From assembly GCA_934647235.1 (NCBI GenBank), contig CAKUFG010000010.1:23011-87010 (forward strand): 64,000 nt of DNA, written 5' to 3'. This stretch comes from an uncultured Clostridia bacterium (GTDB lineage Bacteria > Bacillota > Clostridia > Christensenellales > Aristaeellaceae). Positions within the stretch are counted from its first letter, which is position 1; the number at the start of each line of letters is the position of its first letter. This document shows positions 15,175-22,325 of this stretch, in pieces. The translations under genes were made by a program, and so were the position numbers. Below the pieces are notes generated by a model, which saw only the letters and a program-made list of their open reading frames with translations, had not been told where the DNA came from and made no database searches.

Positions 15175-16038
15175 ATGGAGCTGATGAACGCTTTGCCCGC
15201 AGCCATCCGGGAAGAATTACGCGGGCTGGATATGAGCCGGGCATGCGATATTCGCTTGCTGGCCGGCAGACCCTGCGCGGTAACAACGATGGATGGTGAA
15301 ATACGGACCCGCGCCTGCGTAAGCCAGCAGGAAATCTACGATGCGGCGCAGGCGCTGAGCCGCCGGACGCTGCGCATGTCGTCCGCCAGCACGGGCGCGG
15401 GCTTTCTGACGCTGCGCGGCGGGCACCGCATGGGACTTTGCGGGCGCGTGACCTGCGAGCGGGACGGGCTTGCGCTGCGCGAAATCGGCAGCCTGTGCCT
15501 GCGCATTGCGCACGAGGTAAAGGGCTGCGGGGCGGATACGGCGAGGAAGCTCCGTGGAGGCGGCGCACTGATCGCAGGCCCGCCGGGAAGCGGCAAAACG
15601 ACGCTGCTGCGCGATATTGTGCGCATTCTTTCGGACGAAGGTACGGCGGTTGGTCTGTGCGACGAGCGCGGGGAAATCGCCGCCTGCGTGGAGGGGGTGC
15701 CGCAGCTGGATGTGGGCGCGCGCACGCATGTGCTGGATGGCTGCGCCAAGGCGTCCGGGCTTCGCTGGCTGTTGCGGGCCATGTGCCCAGGGCTGCTGGC
15801 CATGGATGAGCTGTACGGCGGCGACGAGTGCCTGGCGGTTCGGGAGGCGGCGGCCTGCGGCGTGCCGGTGCTGACGACGCTGCATGCGGCCACGGCGCGC
15901 GAGGTTTGCCTGCGCGCGGGCGTTAAGGGCTTGTTGGTCGACGGCGTTTTTGAGCAGGTGATTTTTGTGCGGGAGCGGCGCGCCGCGTGCGTCCTTCCCG
16001 CTGCGGAGGTATTGAAACAGGGATGCTGCGGGCAATAG
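15175..16038 (+). CDS. spoIIIAA: Stage III sporulation protein AA, SpoIIIA channel ATPase
   Basis: A 287-residue secretion-type ATPase. The Walker A box GPPGSGKTTLLRD is at residues 135-147, with a Walker B-like LLAMDELYGG and a later THVLDGCAKASG region typical of the family. SpoIIIAA powers the SpoIIIA-SpoIIQ feeding channel between mother cell and forespore and is needed for late forespore gene expression. It is the first gene of a contiguous spoIIIA operon; the next start lies inside its 3' end. Length is slightly below the usual 305-310 residues. The ATG at 15175 has only a weak ribosome site (GGTAGGG). Identification is secure by sequence and by operon order. Confidence 0.95.
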   Translation: MELMNALPAAIREELRGLDMSRACDIRLLAGRPCAVTTMDGEIRTRACVSQQEIYDAAQALSRRTLRMSSASTGAGFLTLRGGHRMGLCGRVTCERDGLALREIGSLCLRIAHEVKGCGADTARKLRGGGALIAGPPGSGKTTLLRDIVRILSDEGTAVGLCDERGEIAACVEGVPQLDVGARTHVLDGCAKASGLRWLLRAMCPGLLAMDELYGGDECLAVREAAACGVPVLTTLHAATAREVCLRAGVKGLLVDGVFEQVIFVRERRAACVLPAAEVLKQGCCGQ

Positions 16039-16487
16039 GCGCGGCGGCGGTCTGCCTGGTAACGGGAGCCGGGTGCGCGGCAAGGCTGTATCGCAGGGCG
16101 GCGGTGCTGCGGGATATGCAGGCGCGCCTGTATGCCATGCGCGCGGCGGCGCTGTATGTGCGGGCAGACTGCGGGGCAATCCTGCGCGCAGGCGGCTTTG
16201 ACGATTTAGCCCAGGCGGCCGAAAGCGCAGGCGCGGACGCGGGACTGCTGTACCAGCAGGGCGCGGCGGATACGCTGCTGCGCCAGGAGGAACGCGCGGT
16301 GGTGATTCATGCCTTGCACGCGGTGTGCAACGGCAGCGCGGAGGAGCAGGAGGCGGCCTTTGATTATGCTCTGGAGCGCATGGCGGAGCTTTGCCGCCGG
16401 GCCGAGCAGAAGCGCGACGCGCAGTCGCGCCTGTTTGCCAGCCTGGGCGCGTTGAGCGGGGTGTGCGCGCTGATGATTTTATGGTAA
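16023..16487 (+). CDS. spoIIIAB: Stage III sporulation protein AB
   Basis: The start at MLRAIGAAAVCLVTG overlaps the end of spoIIIAA by 16 bp. The 154-residue product has an N-terminal hydrophobic helix, a charged helical middle and a C-terminal membrane segment (LGALSGVCALMILW). This is the layout of SpoIIIAB, a GspF/PilC-like platform protein of the SpoIIIA channel in the mother-cell membrane. Sequence similarity is modest in the middle (CNGSAEEQEAAFDYALERM is the recognisable block), so the call rests also on operon position. A little shorter than the usual ~170 residues. Confidence 0.88.
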   Translation: MLRAIGAAAVCLVTGAGCAARLYRRAAVLRDMQARLYAMRAAALYVRADCGAILRAGGFDDLAQAAESAGADAGLLYQQGAADTLLRQEERAVVIHALHAVCNGSAEEQEAAFDYALERMAELCRRAEQKRDAQSRLFASLGALSGVCALMILW

Positions 16488-16502
16488 CGGGAGGATGAAA
16501 GC

Positions 16503-16700
16503 ATGCAGGTGCAGCAGCTGCTTCGCATTGCGGGCGTAGGGGTGCTGGTGACGGTAATCTCGCAGATTCTGACCCGCGCTGGGCGGGAGGACATCGCCAC
16601 GATGACCACTATCGCCGGGCTTGTGATTGTGCTGATGATGGTGGTAACGCTGGTGGCCGAGCTGCTGTCAAATGTGCAGAGCATTTTCGGGCTGTACTGA
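16503..16700 (+). CDS. spoIIIAC: Stage III sporulation protein AC
   Basis: A 65-residue protein with two membrane helices. The block GVLVTVISQILTRAGREDIA and the second helix IAGLVIVLMMVV are characteristic of SpoIIIAC, one of the most conserved SpoIIIA proteins. It is an integral component of the mother-cell side of the channel. It starts 15 bp after spoIIIAB with a GGGAGG site, and spoIIIAD begins 2 bp after its stop. Confidence 0.95.
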   Translation: MQVQQLLRIAGVGVLVTVISQILTRAGREDIATMTTIAGLVIVLMMVVTLVAELLSNVQSIFGLY

Positions 16701-16701
16701 C

Positions 16702-17091
16702 ATGGCGGATTTCTGGCGGATGACCGGGCTGGCAGTGCTGGGCGCGCTTGCGGCCGTTATGCTTAAGCGTCAGCATCAGGCGCTGGGCTGGGCGGCGGCG
16801 GCCTTTGCGGGCGCGGCGGTGCTGCTGCTGGCGCTGGACAAGCTGGGCGAGGCGGCCGATGTGCTGCGGGAGCTGGCGCAGTGCGCCCAGCTTCAGGAGG
16901 GACAGCTGGCGCTGATCCTTAGAATTCTGGGCGTGGCCCTGGTATCGGAGCTGGCGGCCCAGGCCTGCCGCGATGCCGGCGAGGAAGGGCTGGCGCTGCA
17001 TGTGGAAACGGGGGCGAAGGTGACGCTTCTGCTGCTCAGCGCTCCGCTTCTGCGGCAGCTTGCCGGGCTGGTGATGGAGCTGACGGCATGA
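16702..17091 (+). CDS. spoIIIAD: Stage III sporulation protein AD
   Basis: The start at MADFWRMTGLAVLGA lies 1 bp after the spoIIIAC stop. The 129-residue protein has four hydrophobic segments. The region LRILGVALVSELAAQACRDAGEEGLA matches the conserved SpoIIIAD block ILKVIGIAYLxEFxxxxCkDAGexxLA. It is a membrane component of the SpoIIIA channel. Its end overlaps the spoIIIAE start by 4 bp. Confidence 0.94.
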   Translation: MADFWRMTGLAVLGALAAVMLKRQHQALGWAAAAFAGAAVLLLALDKLGEAADVLRELAQCAQLQEGQLALILRILGVALVSELAAQACRDAGEEGLALHVETGAKVTLLLLSAPLLRQLAGLVMELTA

Positions 17092-18206
17092 AACGGCTGA
17101 TGGCGCTGGTGATGCTGATGCTGCTGCTTCCTGCGCTTGCCAGTGCACAGGGGTTGGATGCGGGCCTGGAGCAGGCGCTTGGACAGGTGGATTTAGCGCC
17201 GCTTGAAACGGCTGCGCGTGAGGACAACCTGCGGGTGTATCTGCTGCGGCTGGCCAAGGGCGAGATGATATGGGACGCGCGGCAGGTGCTGGATACCCTG
17301 CTGCGGCGCTTGCTGGGCGAGGCGCGCAGCAGCTTTTCCAGGATGATGGGGCTGCTTGCTCCGGCGCTGCTGGCAAGCGCGGCAGGGTTGCTGGGCGGCA
17401 AGCGAAAGGACGTAATCAGGATCGCTGAGAGCGCGTGCTTCCTGGCGCTGGCCGCGACGATTGCCGCCGATATGCAGCTTTACCTGCGCGAGGCAGAGCA
17501 GGCGGTATCCCGGATGGCCGAGATGATGCAGGCGCTGTTTCCGATTCTTCTGACGCTGCTTGCAGCCGTTGGGGGCAGCCATGGCGCAGCTCTGCTGGAG
17601 CCTGCGGTCAGCGCGGCCAGCGGCATTGTGACGGCGCTGGTGCGCGGGGTATCGCTGCGGCTGAGCACCGGGGTGGCGGTTGTGACGCTGCTGGATCATC
17701 TGTCCCCGCGCATGCGGCTGTCACGGCTGGCCGGGCTGCTGCGCACGGCCTCCAACTGGCTGCTGGGCGTGGCCTTTACGGTATTTCTGGGGGTAACGTC
17801 GCTGCAGGGGCTGACGGCCTCGGCGGCGGACGGCGTAAGCATCCGCGCAGCCAAATACGCGGTGGACAACTTTGTGCCGGTCGTGGGCGGCATGTTTGCC
17901 GATACTATGGATACGCTGGTGGGCTGCTCGCTGCTGATTAAAAACGCGGTGGGCGTGACTGGGCTGGCGCTGCTGCTTTCAGCTGCGGCGGTGCCCATGA
18001 TCCGCACGCTGTGCGCGGTGATGACCTATCGGCTCTGCGCTGCGCTTCTGCAGCCTGTTTCGCCGTCCAGGGCGGCCGATCTTTTGCAGGGCTTTTCGGA
18101 TGCGCTGATGCTGCTGTTTATCATTCAGCTGTCGGTCAGCGCCATGTTTGTGCTGCTGGTGGCGCAAGTGCTGGCGGTGGGCAACGGCACGGTGGGGCTA
18201 AGATGA
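17088..18206 (+). CDS. spoIIIAE: Stage III sporulation protein AE
   Basis: A 372-residue protein with a signal peptide (MKRLMALVMLMLLLPALASA) and about seven further membrane segments. The C-terminal half has the conserved AAKYAVDNFVPVVGGMFADT and DTLVGCSLLIKNAVG blocks of SpoIIIAE. It is the largest integral membrane component of the feeding channel. It overlaps spoIIIAD by 4 bp, and a very short spoIIIAF starts 1 bp after its stop. Confidence 0.95.
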   Translation: MKRLMALVMLMLLLPALASAQGLDAGLEQALGQVDLAPLETAAREDNLRVYLLRLAKGEMIWDARQVLDTLLRRLLGEARSSFSRMMGLLAPALLASAAGLLGGKRKDVIRIAESACFLALAATIAADMQLYLREAEQAVSRMAEMMQALFPILLTLLAAVGGSHGAALLEPAVSAASGIVTALVRGVSLRLSTGVAVVTLLDHLSPRMRLSRLAGLLRTASNWLLGVAFTVFLGVTSLQGLTASAADGVSIRAAKYAVDNFVPVVGGMFADTMDTLVGCSLLIKNAVGVTGLALLLSAAAVPMIRTLCAVMTYRLCAALLQPVSPSRAADLLQGFSDALMLLFIIQLSVSAMFVLLVAQVLAVGNGTVGLR

Positions 18207-18207
18207 A

Positions 18208-18375
18208 ATGATGTATGCTTTTCTGCGGAGGCTGGCTATGATCGCGCTTCTGCGCATGGCGGGAGAAATGCTGCTGCCCGAGGGCAGGCTGCGCGATTTA
18301 TGCGGCGCGCTGCTGGGGCTGACGGCGATGATCTGCATGCTGTCGGCCCTGAAAGGATGCTTGAGCGTGGGATGA
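18208..18375 (+). CDS. spoIIIAF: Very short SpoIIIAF-like protein (membrane part only)
   Basis: A 55-residue frame between spoIIIAE and spoIIIAG. It matches the N-terminus of SpoIIIAF: two hydrophobic helices flanking MLLPEGRLRDLCGALLGL, which aligns with the family's MLLPxxxMQKYxxxVxGLL block. Normal SpoIIIAF is about 200 residues, with a cytoplasmic ring-forming domain after the helices; here a stop follows directly. Starts at 18208 or 18211 retain the whole first helix. An internal ATG at 18238 has the best ribosome site (GGAGG at 18227-18231) and would shorten that helix. The stop overlaps the spoIIIAG start. It could be a natural minimal form or a degenerate remnant. Confidence 0.72.
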   Translation: MMYAFLRRLAMIALLRMAGEMLLPEGRLRDLCGALLGLTAMICMLSALKGCLSVG

Positions 18376-18749
18376 TGGAGAGGATCAGACAGACCCTGAA
18401 AAAGCCGCCGCTGCGCGCAAGGCTGCTGATGGCGCTGGCAGCCCTGGCAGCCTGCGCGCTGCTGCTGGGCGCGCAGGGGGACCAGGGCGGCATGACCAGC
18501 GAGGAAAAACGCCTGTCCCGCGCGCTGTCCAGTGTGAGCGGGGCGGGCAATGTGCGCGTGACGCTGTATTATGCGCCCAAGGAGGGCGCGTTTTCCAGCG
18601 CGGCGCAGCGGCCGGTGGGCGCGGTGGCGGTGGCGCAGGGGGCGGGGGATATCGCCGTGCGGCTGAACCTGACGCAGGCGCTGATGCGGCTGCTGGACCT
18701 GGACGCGCAGAGCGTACTGGTGCTGACGATGGAGGAGGGAATGCGATGA
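18372..18749 (+). CDS. spoIIIAG: Stage III sporulation protein AG, short form
   Basis: The start at ATGATGGAGAGG overlaps the spoIIIAF stop. The 125-residue product has an N-terminal membrane helix (LLMALAALAACALLLG) and then a ring-building-motif domain (LSRALSSVSGAGNVRVTLYY...LNLTQALMRLLDLDAQSVLVL). SpoIIIAG usually has about 200 residues and forms a large ring in the intermembrane space. Here the segment between membrane helix and ring domain and the insertion inside the domain appear much reduced. Operon position and the LExxLSxIxGaGxVxVxL-like block support the call. Confidence 0.85.
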   Translation: MMERIRQTLKKPPLRARLLMALAALAACALLLGAQGDQGGMTSEEKRLSRALSSVSGAGNVRVTLYYAPKEGAFSSAAQRPVGAVAVAQGAGDIAVRLNLTQALMRLLDLDAQSVLVLTMEEGMR

Positions 18750-19213
18750 AGAGGCGAACGCTTGCCCTGGCGCTTCTGCTGTGCGCGGTGGCGGGGACGT
18801 ATTTTCTGCGCCTGTACGCGCAGCCTGCCGCGTCTTCGCTGCCGCTGACGCAGGTGTTTGCCTATGCCGCGCCCACGCAGACCCCTGCTGCGCAAAGCTA
18901 TCGGGAGCGCCGCGACGCGCAGCGCGCGCAGGAAATGGCCGCGCTTGAAAAAATTTCGCAGGAAAATTCTGAGGCGGGCGAGGAGCTTTTGCGTCTGGTT
19001 GAGCGGCAGGAGAAGGAGCTGGCCATCGAATCCGCGCTTGCCGCCCGGTGCGAAGGGGCGGTTGTTTGTGCTTTGCGGGAGGATATCGCCCTGATCTGTA
19101 CGCAGCAAAGGCTTTCGCAGGAGGATGCCGGCGCGATCATCTCGCTTTGCGCGAGTATCGCGGATGTAACCGTTGAAAATGTCGTGATACTGGACGAATG
19201 CGGGTATTTATGA
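18746..19213 (+). CDS. spoIIIAH: Stage III sporulation protein AH
   Basis: A 155-residue protein with an N-terminal membrane helix (LALALLLCAVAGTYFLRLY) and an extracytoplasmic YscJ/FliF-like domain. The block YRERRDAQRAQEMAALEKI followed by SEAGEELLRLVERQEKE matches the SpoIIIAH region FxxYRlxReksRseqielLexIi. SpoIIIAH spans the intermembrane space and docks with forespore SpoIIQ. It is shorter than the ~218 residues in B. subtilis, mostly in the linker after the helix. It overlaps spoIIIAG by 4 bp and ends the operon. No spoIIQ-like gene is in the window. Confidence 0.9.
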   Translation: MKRRTLALALLLCAVAGTYFLRLYAQPAASSLPLTQVFAYAAPTQTPAAQSYRERRDAQRAQEMAALEKISQENSEAGEELLRLVERQEKELAIESALAARCEGAVVCALREDIALICTQQRLSQEDAGAIISLCASIADVTVENVVILDECGYL

Positions 19214-19219
19214 TATAAT
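19191..19219 (+). promoter_or_regulatory. Promoter for the rseC-like/trxA genes
   Basis: TGGACG (19191-19196) and a perfect TATAAT (19214-19219), 17 bp apart, at the end of spoIIIAH and 39 bp before the RseC-like start. The -35 is weak. Confidence 0.5.
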
Positions 19220-19258
19220 ACCCGGGAATACTGCTGTTAACGATGTGAGGAGCGCTGC

Positions 19259-19681
19259 ATGGTAAGAACCGGTATTGTGAAATCAAAAAAGGGCGACATG
19301 CTTCGCGTGTGCTTTGAAACGCCCGAGCATTGCGCCGGCTGCCGTGGCTGCTCGCGCGGCTTTTTGCCCAAGCACGAGCTGCTGACGGTGTTCGGCCAGG
19401 CTGAGGTGGGCGATACGGTGGAGGTAGAGGTGCGCGAGGCGCAGGCCTTCAAGGCCACGCTGCTTGCCTACGCGCTACCGCTGTGCACGCTGCTGCTGGG
19501 CCTGCTGGCAGGCTCGGCGCTGGGCCTGTCCGACGGGCTGACGCTTCTGACAGCTCTGGCTGGGCTGGCGGTCGGCTATCTGGCGGCCAGGCTGGCGGAA
19601 AAAAGCCTTCGCCGCAGTCCCAAATGGCGGCCTGCAGTGATTGCCGCGCATCGTTCCAATACGGAAAGGAATGAACAATAA
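19259..19681 (+). CDS. RseC/MucC-like (SoxR-reducing system) membrane protein
   Basis: A 140-residue protein. The N-terminal part has a Cys cluster (CFETPEHCAGCRGCSRGF) and a short beta domain (VGDTVEVEVREAQAFKATLLAY). Two membrane helices and a basic C-terminal tail follow. This is the SoxR-reducing/RseC family architecture (RsxC-system accessory in Proteobacteria; electron-transfer linked in Clostridia). It likely sits in the membrane with a cytoplasmic metal or Fe-S site. It is 3 bp upstream of a thioredoxin gene, so a redox role for the pair is plausible. Its partner RnfABCDGE genes are not in the window. Confidence 0.82.
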   Translation: MVRTGIVKSKKGDMLRVCFETPEHCAGCRGCSRGFLPKHELLTVFGQAEVGDTVEVEVREAQAFKATLLAYALPLCTLLLGLLAGSALGLSDGLTLLTALAGLAVGYLAARLAEKSLRRSPKWRPAVIAAHRSNTERNEQ

Positions 19682-19684
19682 TCT

Positions 19685-20011
19685 ATGAGCGAAAAAAAGT
19701 TTACCACGGCCAATTTTGAAGCTGAAGTGCTGGCCAGTGAAAAGCCTGTGCTGGTGGATTTCTGGGCGACCTGGTGCATGCCCTGCCGCATGCTGGCCCC
19801 CACGGTAGAAGAGGTGGCCGACGAGACCGAGGGCCGCGCCGTTGTGGGCAAGGTCAACGTGGATGAGGAAGGCGATTTGGCGCGCCGCTATCGCGTGGCG
19901 TCTATTCCTACGCTGATTGTATTTGAAAACGGCGCCGAGGTGCGCCGCAGCGTGGGCGTTGTTGAAAAAGAGGATATTTACGACCTGCTGGGCCTGCCCA
20001 TGCAGGAATAA
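19685..20011 (+). CDS. trxA: Thioredoxin with atypical WCMPC active site
   Basis: A 108-residue thioredoxin: VDFWATWCMPCRMLAPTVEE near residues 24-43, VNVDEEGDLARRYRV and the cis-Pro loop SIPTLIVFENG. The size and fold are those of TrxA. The usual WCGPC is WCMPC (residues 30-34), which should change redox potential and partner choice compared with standard thioredoxin. It is cotranscribed with the RseC-like gene and followed by a terminator. A housekeeping WCGPC thioredoxin probably exists elsewhere. Confidence 0.92.
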   Translation: MSEKKFTTANFEAEVLASEKPVLVDFWATWCMPCRMLAPTVEEVADETEGRAVVGKVNVDEEGDLARRYRVASIPTLIVFENGAEVRRSVGVVEKEDIYDLLGLPMQE

Positions 20012-20061
20012 TGAGTGCGCATTCACAAGAAAACAAAGCCTAAATTCGTCACTTTTGATAT

Positions 20062-20095
20062 AGCATTCCACCATATTTTGTGGTATGCTTTGTTT
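20062..20095 (+). terminator. Rho-independent terminator after trxA
   Basis: AGCATTCCAC (20062-20071) pairs with GTGGTATGCT (20080-20089), with one T-T mismatch and an 8-nt loop, followed by TTGTTT. Confidence 0.8.
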
Positions 20096-20212
20096 AGAAT
20101 TGATCAGCTTGTGTGGTTAAGCTGAACTTTATAGATGATTTACTGCTGAGAACGGTGAAAAGGGGGAAGGTTCGTTTCCGCCTTCCGTTCTGAATGAAGA
20201 AAGAGGGAAGCT

Positions 20213-21877
20213 ATGGCAAATACTCCAAAACTGAGGATCATTCCGCTTGGAGGCGTGGACGAGATCGGCAAGAATATGACGGTCTTTGAATATGACCGGG
20301 ATATCATCGTCGTCGATTGCGGCTCCATGTTCCCCAAGGACGATATGCTGGGCATCGATCTGGTAATCCCCGACGCCAGCTATCTGGTTGCAAACAAAGA
20401 ACGTGTCCGCGGCTATGTGTTTACCCATGGCCATGAGGATCATATCGGCGCGGTGCCCTATGTGGTATCGCAGGTGCCCGCGCCCCTGTATGGCTCTCGC
20501 CTGACGCTGGCGCTGATTGAAAACAAGCTGCGCGAGCATCACGTCAGCGGCGTGCCGCTGAACACCGTAGAGGCGCGGCAGGTGATTCAGCTGGGCTGCT
20601 TCACCGTCCGCTTCATCAAGGTCAACCACTCCATTCCCGGCGCGTTCGCGCTGGCCATCACCTGCCCCATCGGCACGGTGGTGTGCTCGGGCGACTTCAA
20701 GGTGGATTACACGCCCATCGACGGCGAAGTAACCGACCTGACCACCCTGGCCGCCATCGGCAGCAAGGGCGTGCTGGCCCTTCTGTGCGAGAGCACCAAC
20801 ATCGAGCGCCCCGGCTATACCATGAGCGAGCGCAAGGTGGGCGAAACCTTCTACGAGCAGATCAACAACGCCCGCGGCCGCGTGATCATCGCCATGTTCT
20901 CCAGCAACGTCTCCCGCCTGCAGCAGGTGGTGGAGTGCGCGGTGCATTATCACCGCAAGGTGTGCTTTGTGGGCCGCAGCATGGTCAATGTAACCGCCGT
21001 GGCCATGGAGCTGGGCGAGCTGCGCGTGCCCGAAGGCTCGCTGATTGATATCGACGATCTGGATAAGTATCGCGACGACGAACTGGTGGTGCTGACCACT
21101 GGCAGCCAGGGCGAACCCATGAGCGGCCTGACCCGCATGGCCTTCTCCGAGCACCGCAAGCTGCAGATCAAGCAGTCCGATAAGATCATCATCAGCGCTT
21201 CGCCCATTCCGGGCAACGAGGTGTTCGTCTCCCGCGTGATCAACCAGCTGTATCGCTGCGGCGCGGAGGTCATCTACGACGCCATGGCCGAGGTGCACGT
21301 TTCCGGCCATGCCTGCCAGGAAGAAATCAAGCTGATGCACACCCTGGTAAAGCCCAAGTATCTGATTCCCGTGCACGGCGAATACCGCATGCTGTGGCAG
21401 CACGGCGAGCTGGCCGAGTCCATGGGTATGCCCCGTCAGAACATCATCCTGCCCGAAATCGGCCAGGTGATCGAGCTGGGCGCTTCGGGCGTAAGCATCG
21501 CGGGCGAGGTGCCCACGGGCACCGTGCTGGTGGACGGCCTGGGCATCGGCGATGTGGGCAACGTGGTGCTGCGCGACCGCAAGCATCTGTCCCAGGACGG
21601 CCTGATTATCGTAGCCATGGCCTTTGACCGCACCAACTGCATGCTGGTGTCCGGCCCGGACGTCATCAGCCGCGGCTTCGTCTATGTGCGCGAAAACGAG
21701 GATATCATCGAGGGTATCCGCAACACCGTGCGTAACATCATTGCCAGCTACGGCCGCATCGAGGGCAGCGACTGGCCCAGCATCAAGAACCGCATCAAGG
21801 ATGAGCTGCATCGCTACATCTACGACAAGATCAAGCGCAATCCCATGATTTTGCCCATCATTGTGGACTTGGGCTGA
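20213..21877 (+). CDS. rnj: Ribonuclease J
   Basis: A 554-residue beta-CASP metallo-beta-lactamase nuclease. The metal motif THGHEDHIGAVPYV, the SVNVTAV-type beta-CASP segment, the VLTTGSQGEPMSGLTRMA block and HVSGHACQEEIKL (late metal His) are all present, and the C-terminal RNase J domain follows. RNase J combines 5'-3' exonuclease and endonuclease activity in mRNA and rRNA maturation. GAGGGAAG precedes the ATG. It is monocistronic: a terminator sits before it (trxA) and one after it. Its downstream neighbour is a YlbF-family gene, a family that in Bacillus modulates RNase Y. The codon use is uniform and suggests high expression. Confidence 0.96.
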   Translation: MANTPKLRIIPLGGVDEIGKNMTVFEYDRDIIVVDCGSMFPKDDMLGIDLVIPDASYLVANKERVRGYVFTHGHEDHIGAVPYVVSQVPAPLYGSRLTLALIENKLREHHVSGVPLNTVEARQVIQLGCFTVRFIKVNHSIPGAFALAITCPIGTVVCSGDFKVDYTPIDGEVTDLTTLAAIGSKGVLALLCESTNIERPGYTMSERKVGETFYEQINNARGRVIIAMFSSNVSRLQQVVECAVHYHRKVCFVGRSMVNVTAVAMELGELRVPEGSLIDIDDLDKYRDDELVVLTTGSQGEPMSGLTRMAFSEHRKLQIKQSDKIIISASPIPGNEVFVSRVINQLYRCGAEVIYDAMAEVHVSGHACQEEIKLMHTLVKPKYLIPVHGEYRMLWQHGELAESMGMPRQNIILPEIGQVIELGASGVSIAGEVPTGTVLVDGLGIGDVGNVVLRDRKHLSQDGLIIVAMAFDRTNCMLVSGPDVISRGFVYVRENEDIIEGIRNTVRNIIASYGRIEGSDWPSIKNRIKDELHRYIYDKIKRNPMILPIIVDLG

Positions 21878-21890
21878 CGGCATGTGTTAT

Positions 21891-21925
21891 AATACCGGCG
21901 GGGAGAGTTTTCTCCGCCGGTATTT
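21891..21925 (+). terminator. Rho-independent terminator after rnj
   Basis: Perfect 11-bp stem AATACCGGCGG (21891-21901) with CCGCCGGTATT (21914-21924), a 12-nt loop, then a broken T-run. Confidence 0.8.
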
Positions 21926-21970
21926 GCTTTATAATCGGCGCGCGCATGCGGCGCGCGGAAAGGGGATACA

Positions 21971-22312
21971 ATGCAGATATACGATGAAGCCAACGCGCTG
22001 GCCCGCGCGATCCGCGAAAGCGAGGATTGCCGCGCCTATCGCCAGCTGCGGCAGGAAATAGAAAGCGATGAAACCGCCCGCGCGCTGCTGCGCGAATATA
22101 AAAAGCTGCAGATGCAGCTGCAGCTGGCCGCCGTGGCGGGGGCAGAGGTAAACAATGACGACACGCAGCGCTTCCAGCAAATCGGCGCGCTGCTGTTTGC
22201 GGGGGAGAATACGTCGCGCTTCCTGCTGCTGGAAATGCGCCTGCAGCAGACGATGGCCGATGTGTTCAAAACCCTGAGCGATGCGGCCGGGCTGGATATG
22301 CCCGGCATGTAA
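21971..22312 (+). CDS. YlbF/YmcA family protein
   Basis: A 113-residue, mostly helical cytoplasmic protein: MQIYDEANALARAIRES, YRQLRQEIESDETARALLRE and YKKLQMQLQL form the typical helical hairpin of the YlbF/YmcA (Com_YlbF) family. In B. subtilis YlbF, YmcA and YaaT form a complex that acts with RNase Y in mRNA maturation and affects competence, sporulation and biofilm. This member lacks the Cys-rich tail of the second YlbF-family protein in the window (54058-54468). It lies between rnj and mltG and has a GGAAAGGGG site before the ATG. Confidence 0.85.
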   Translation: MQIYDEANALARAIRESEDCRAYRQLRQEIESDETARALLREYKKLQMQLQLAAVAGAEVNNDDTQRFQQIGALLFAGENTSRFLLLEMRLQQTMADVFKTLSDAAGLDMPGM

Positions 22313-22325
22313 GCGGGAGGACAGC

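Noticed and set aside
20129..21883. A 584-codon open frame antisense to rnj
   Set aside because: Shadow of RNase J; His/Ala/Gln-rich with no motif.
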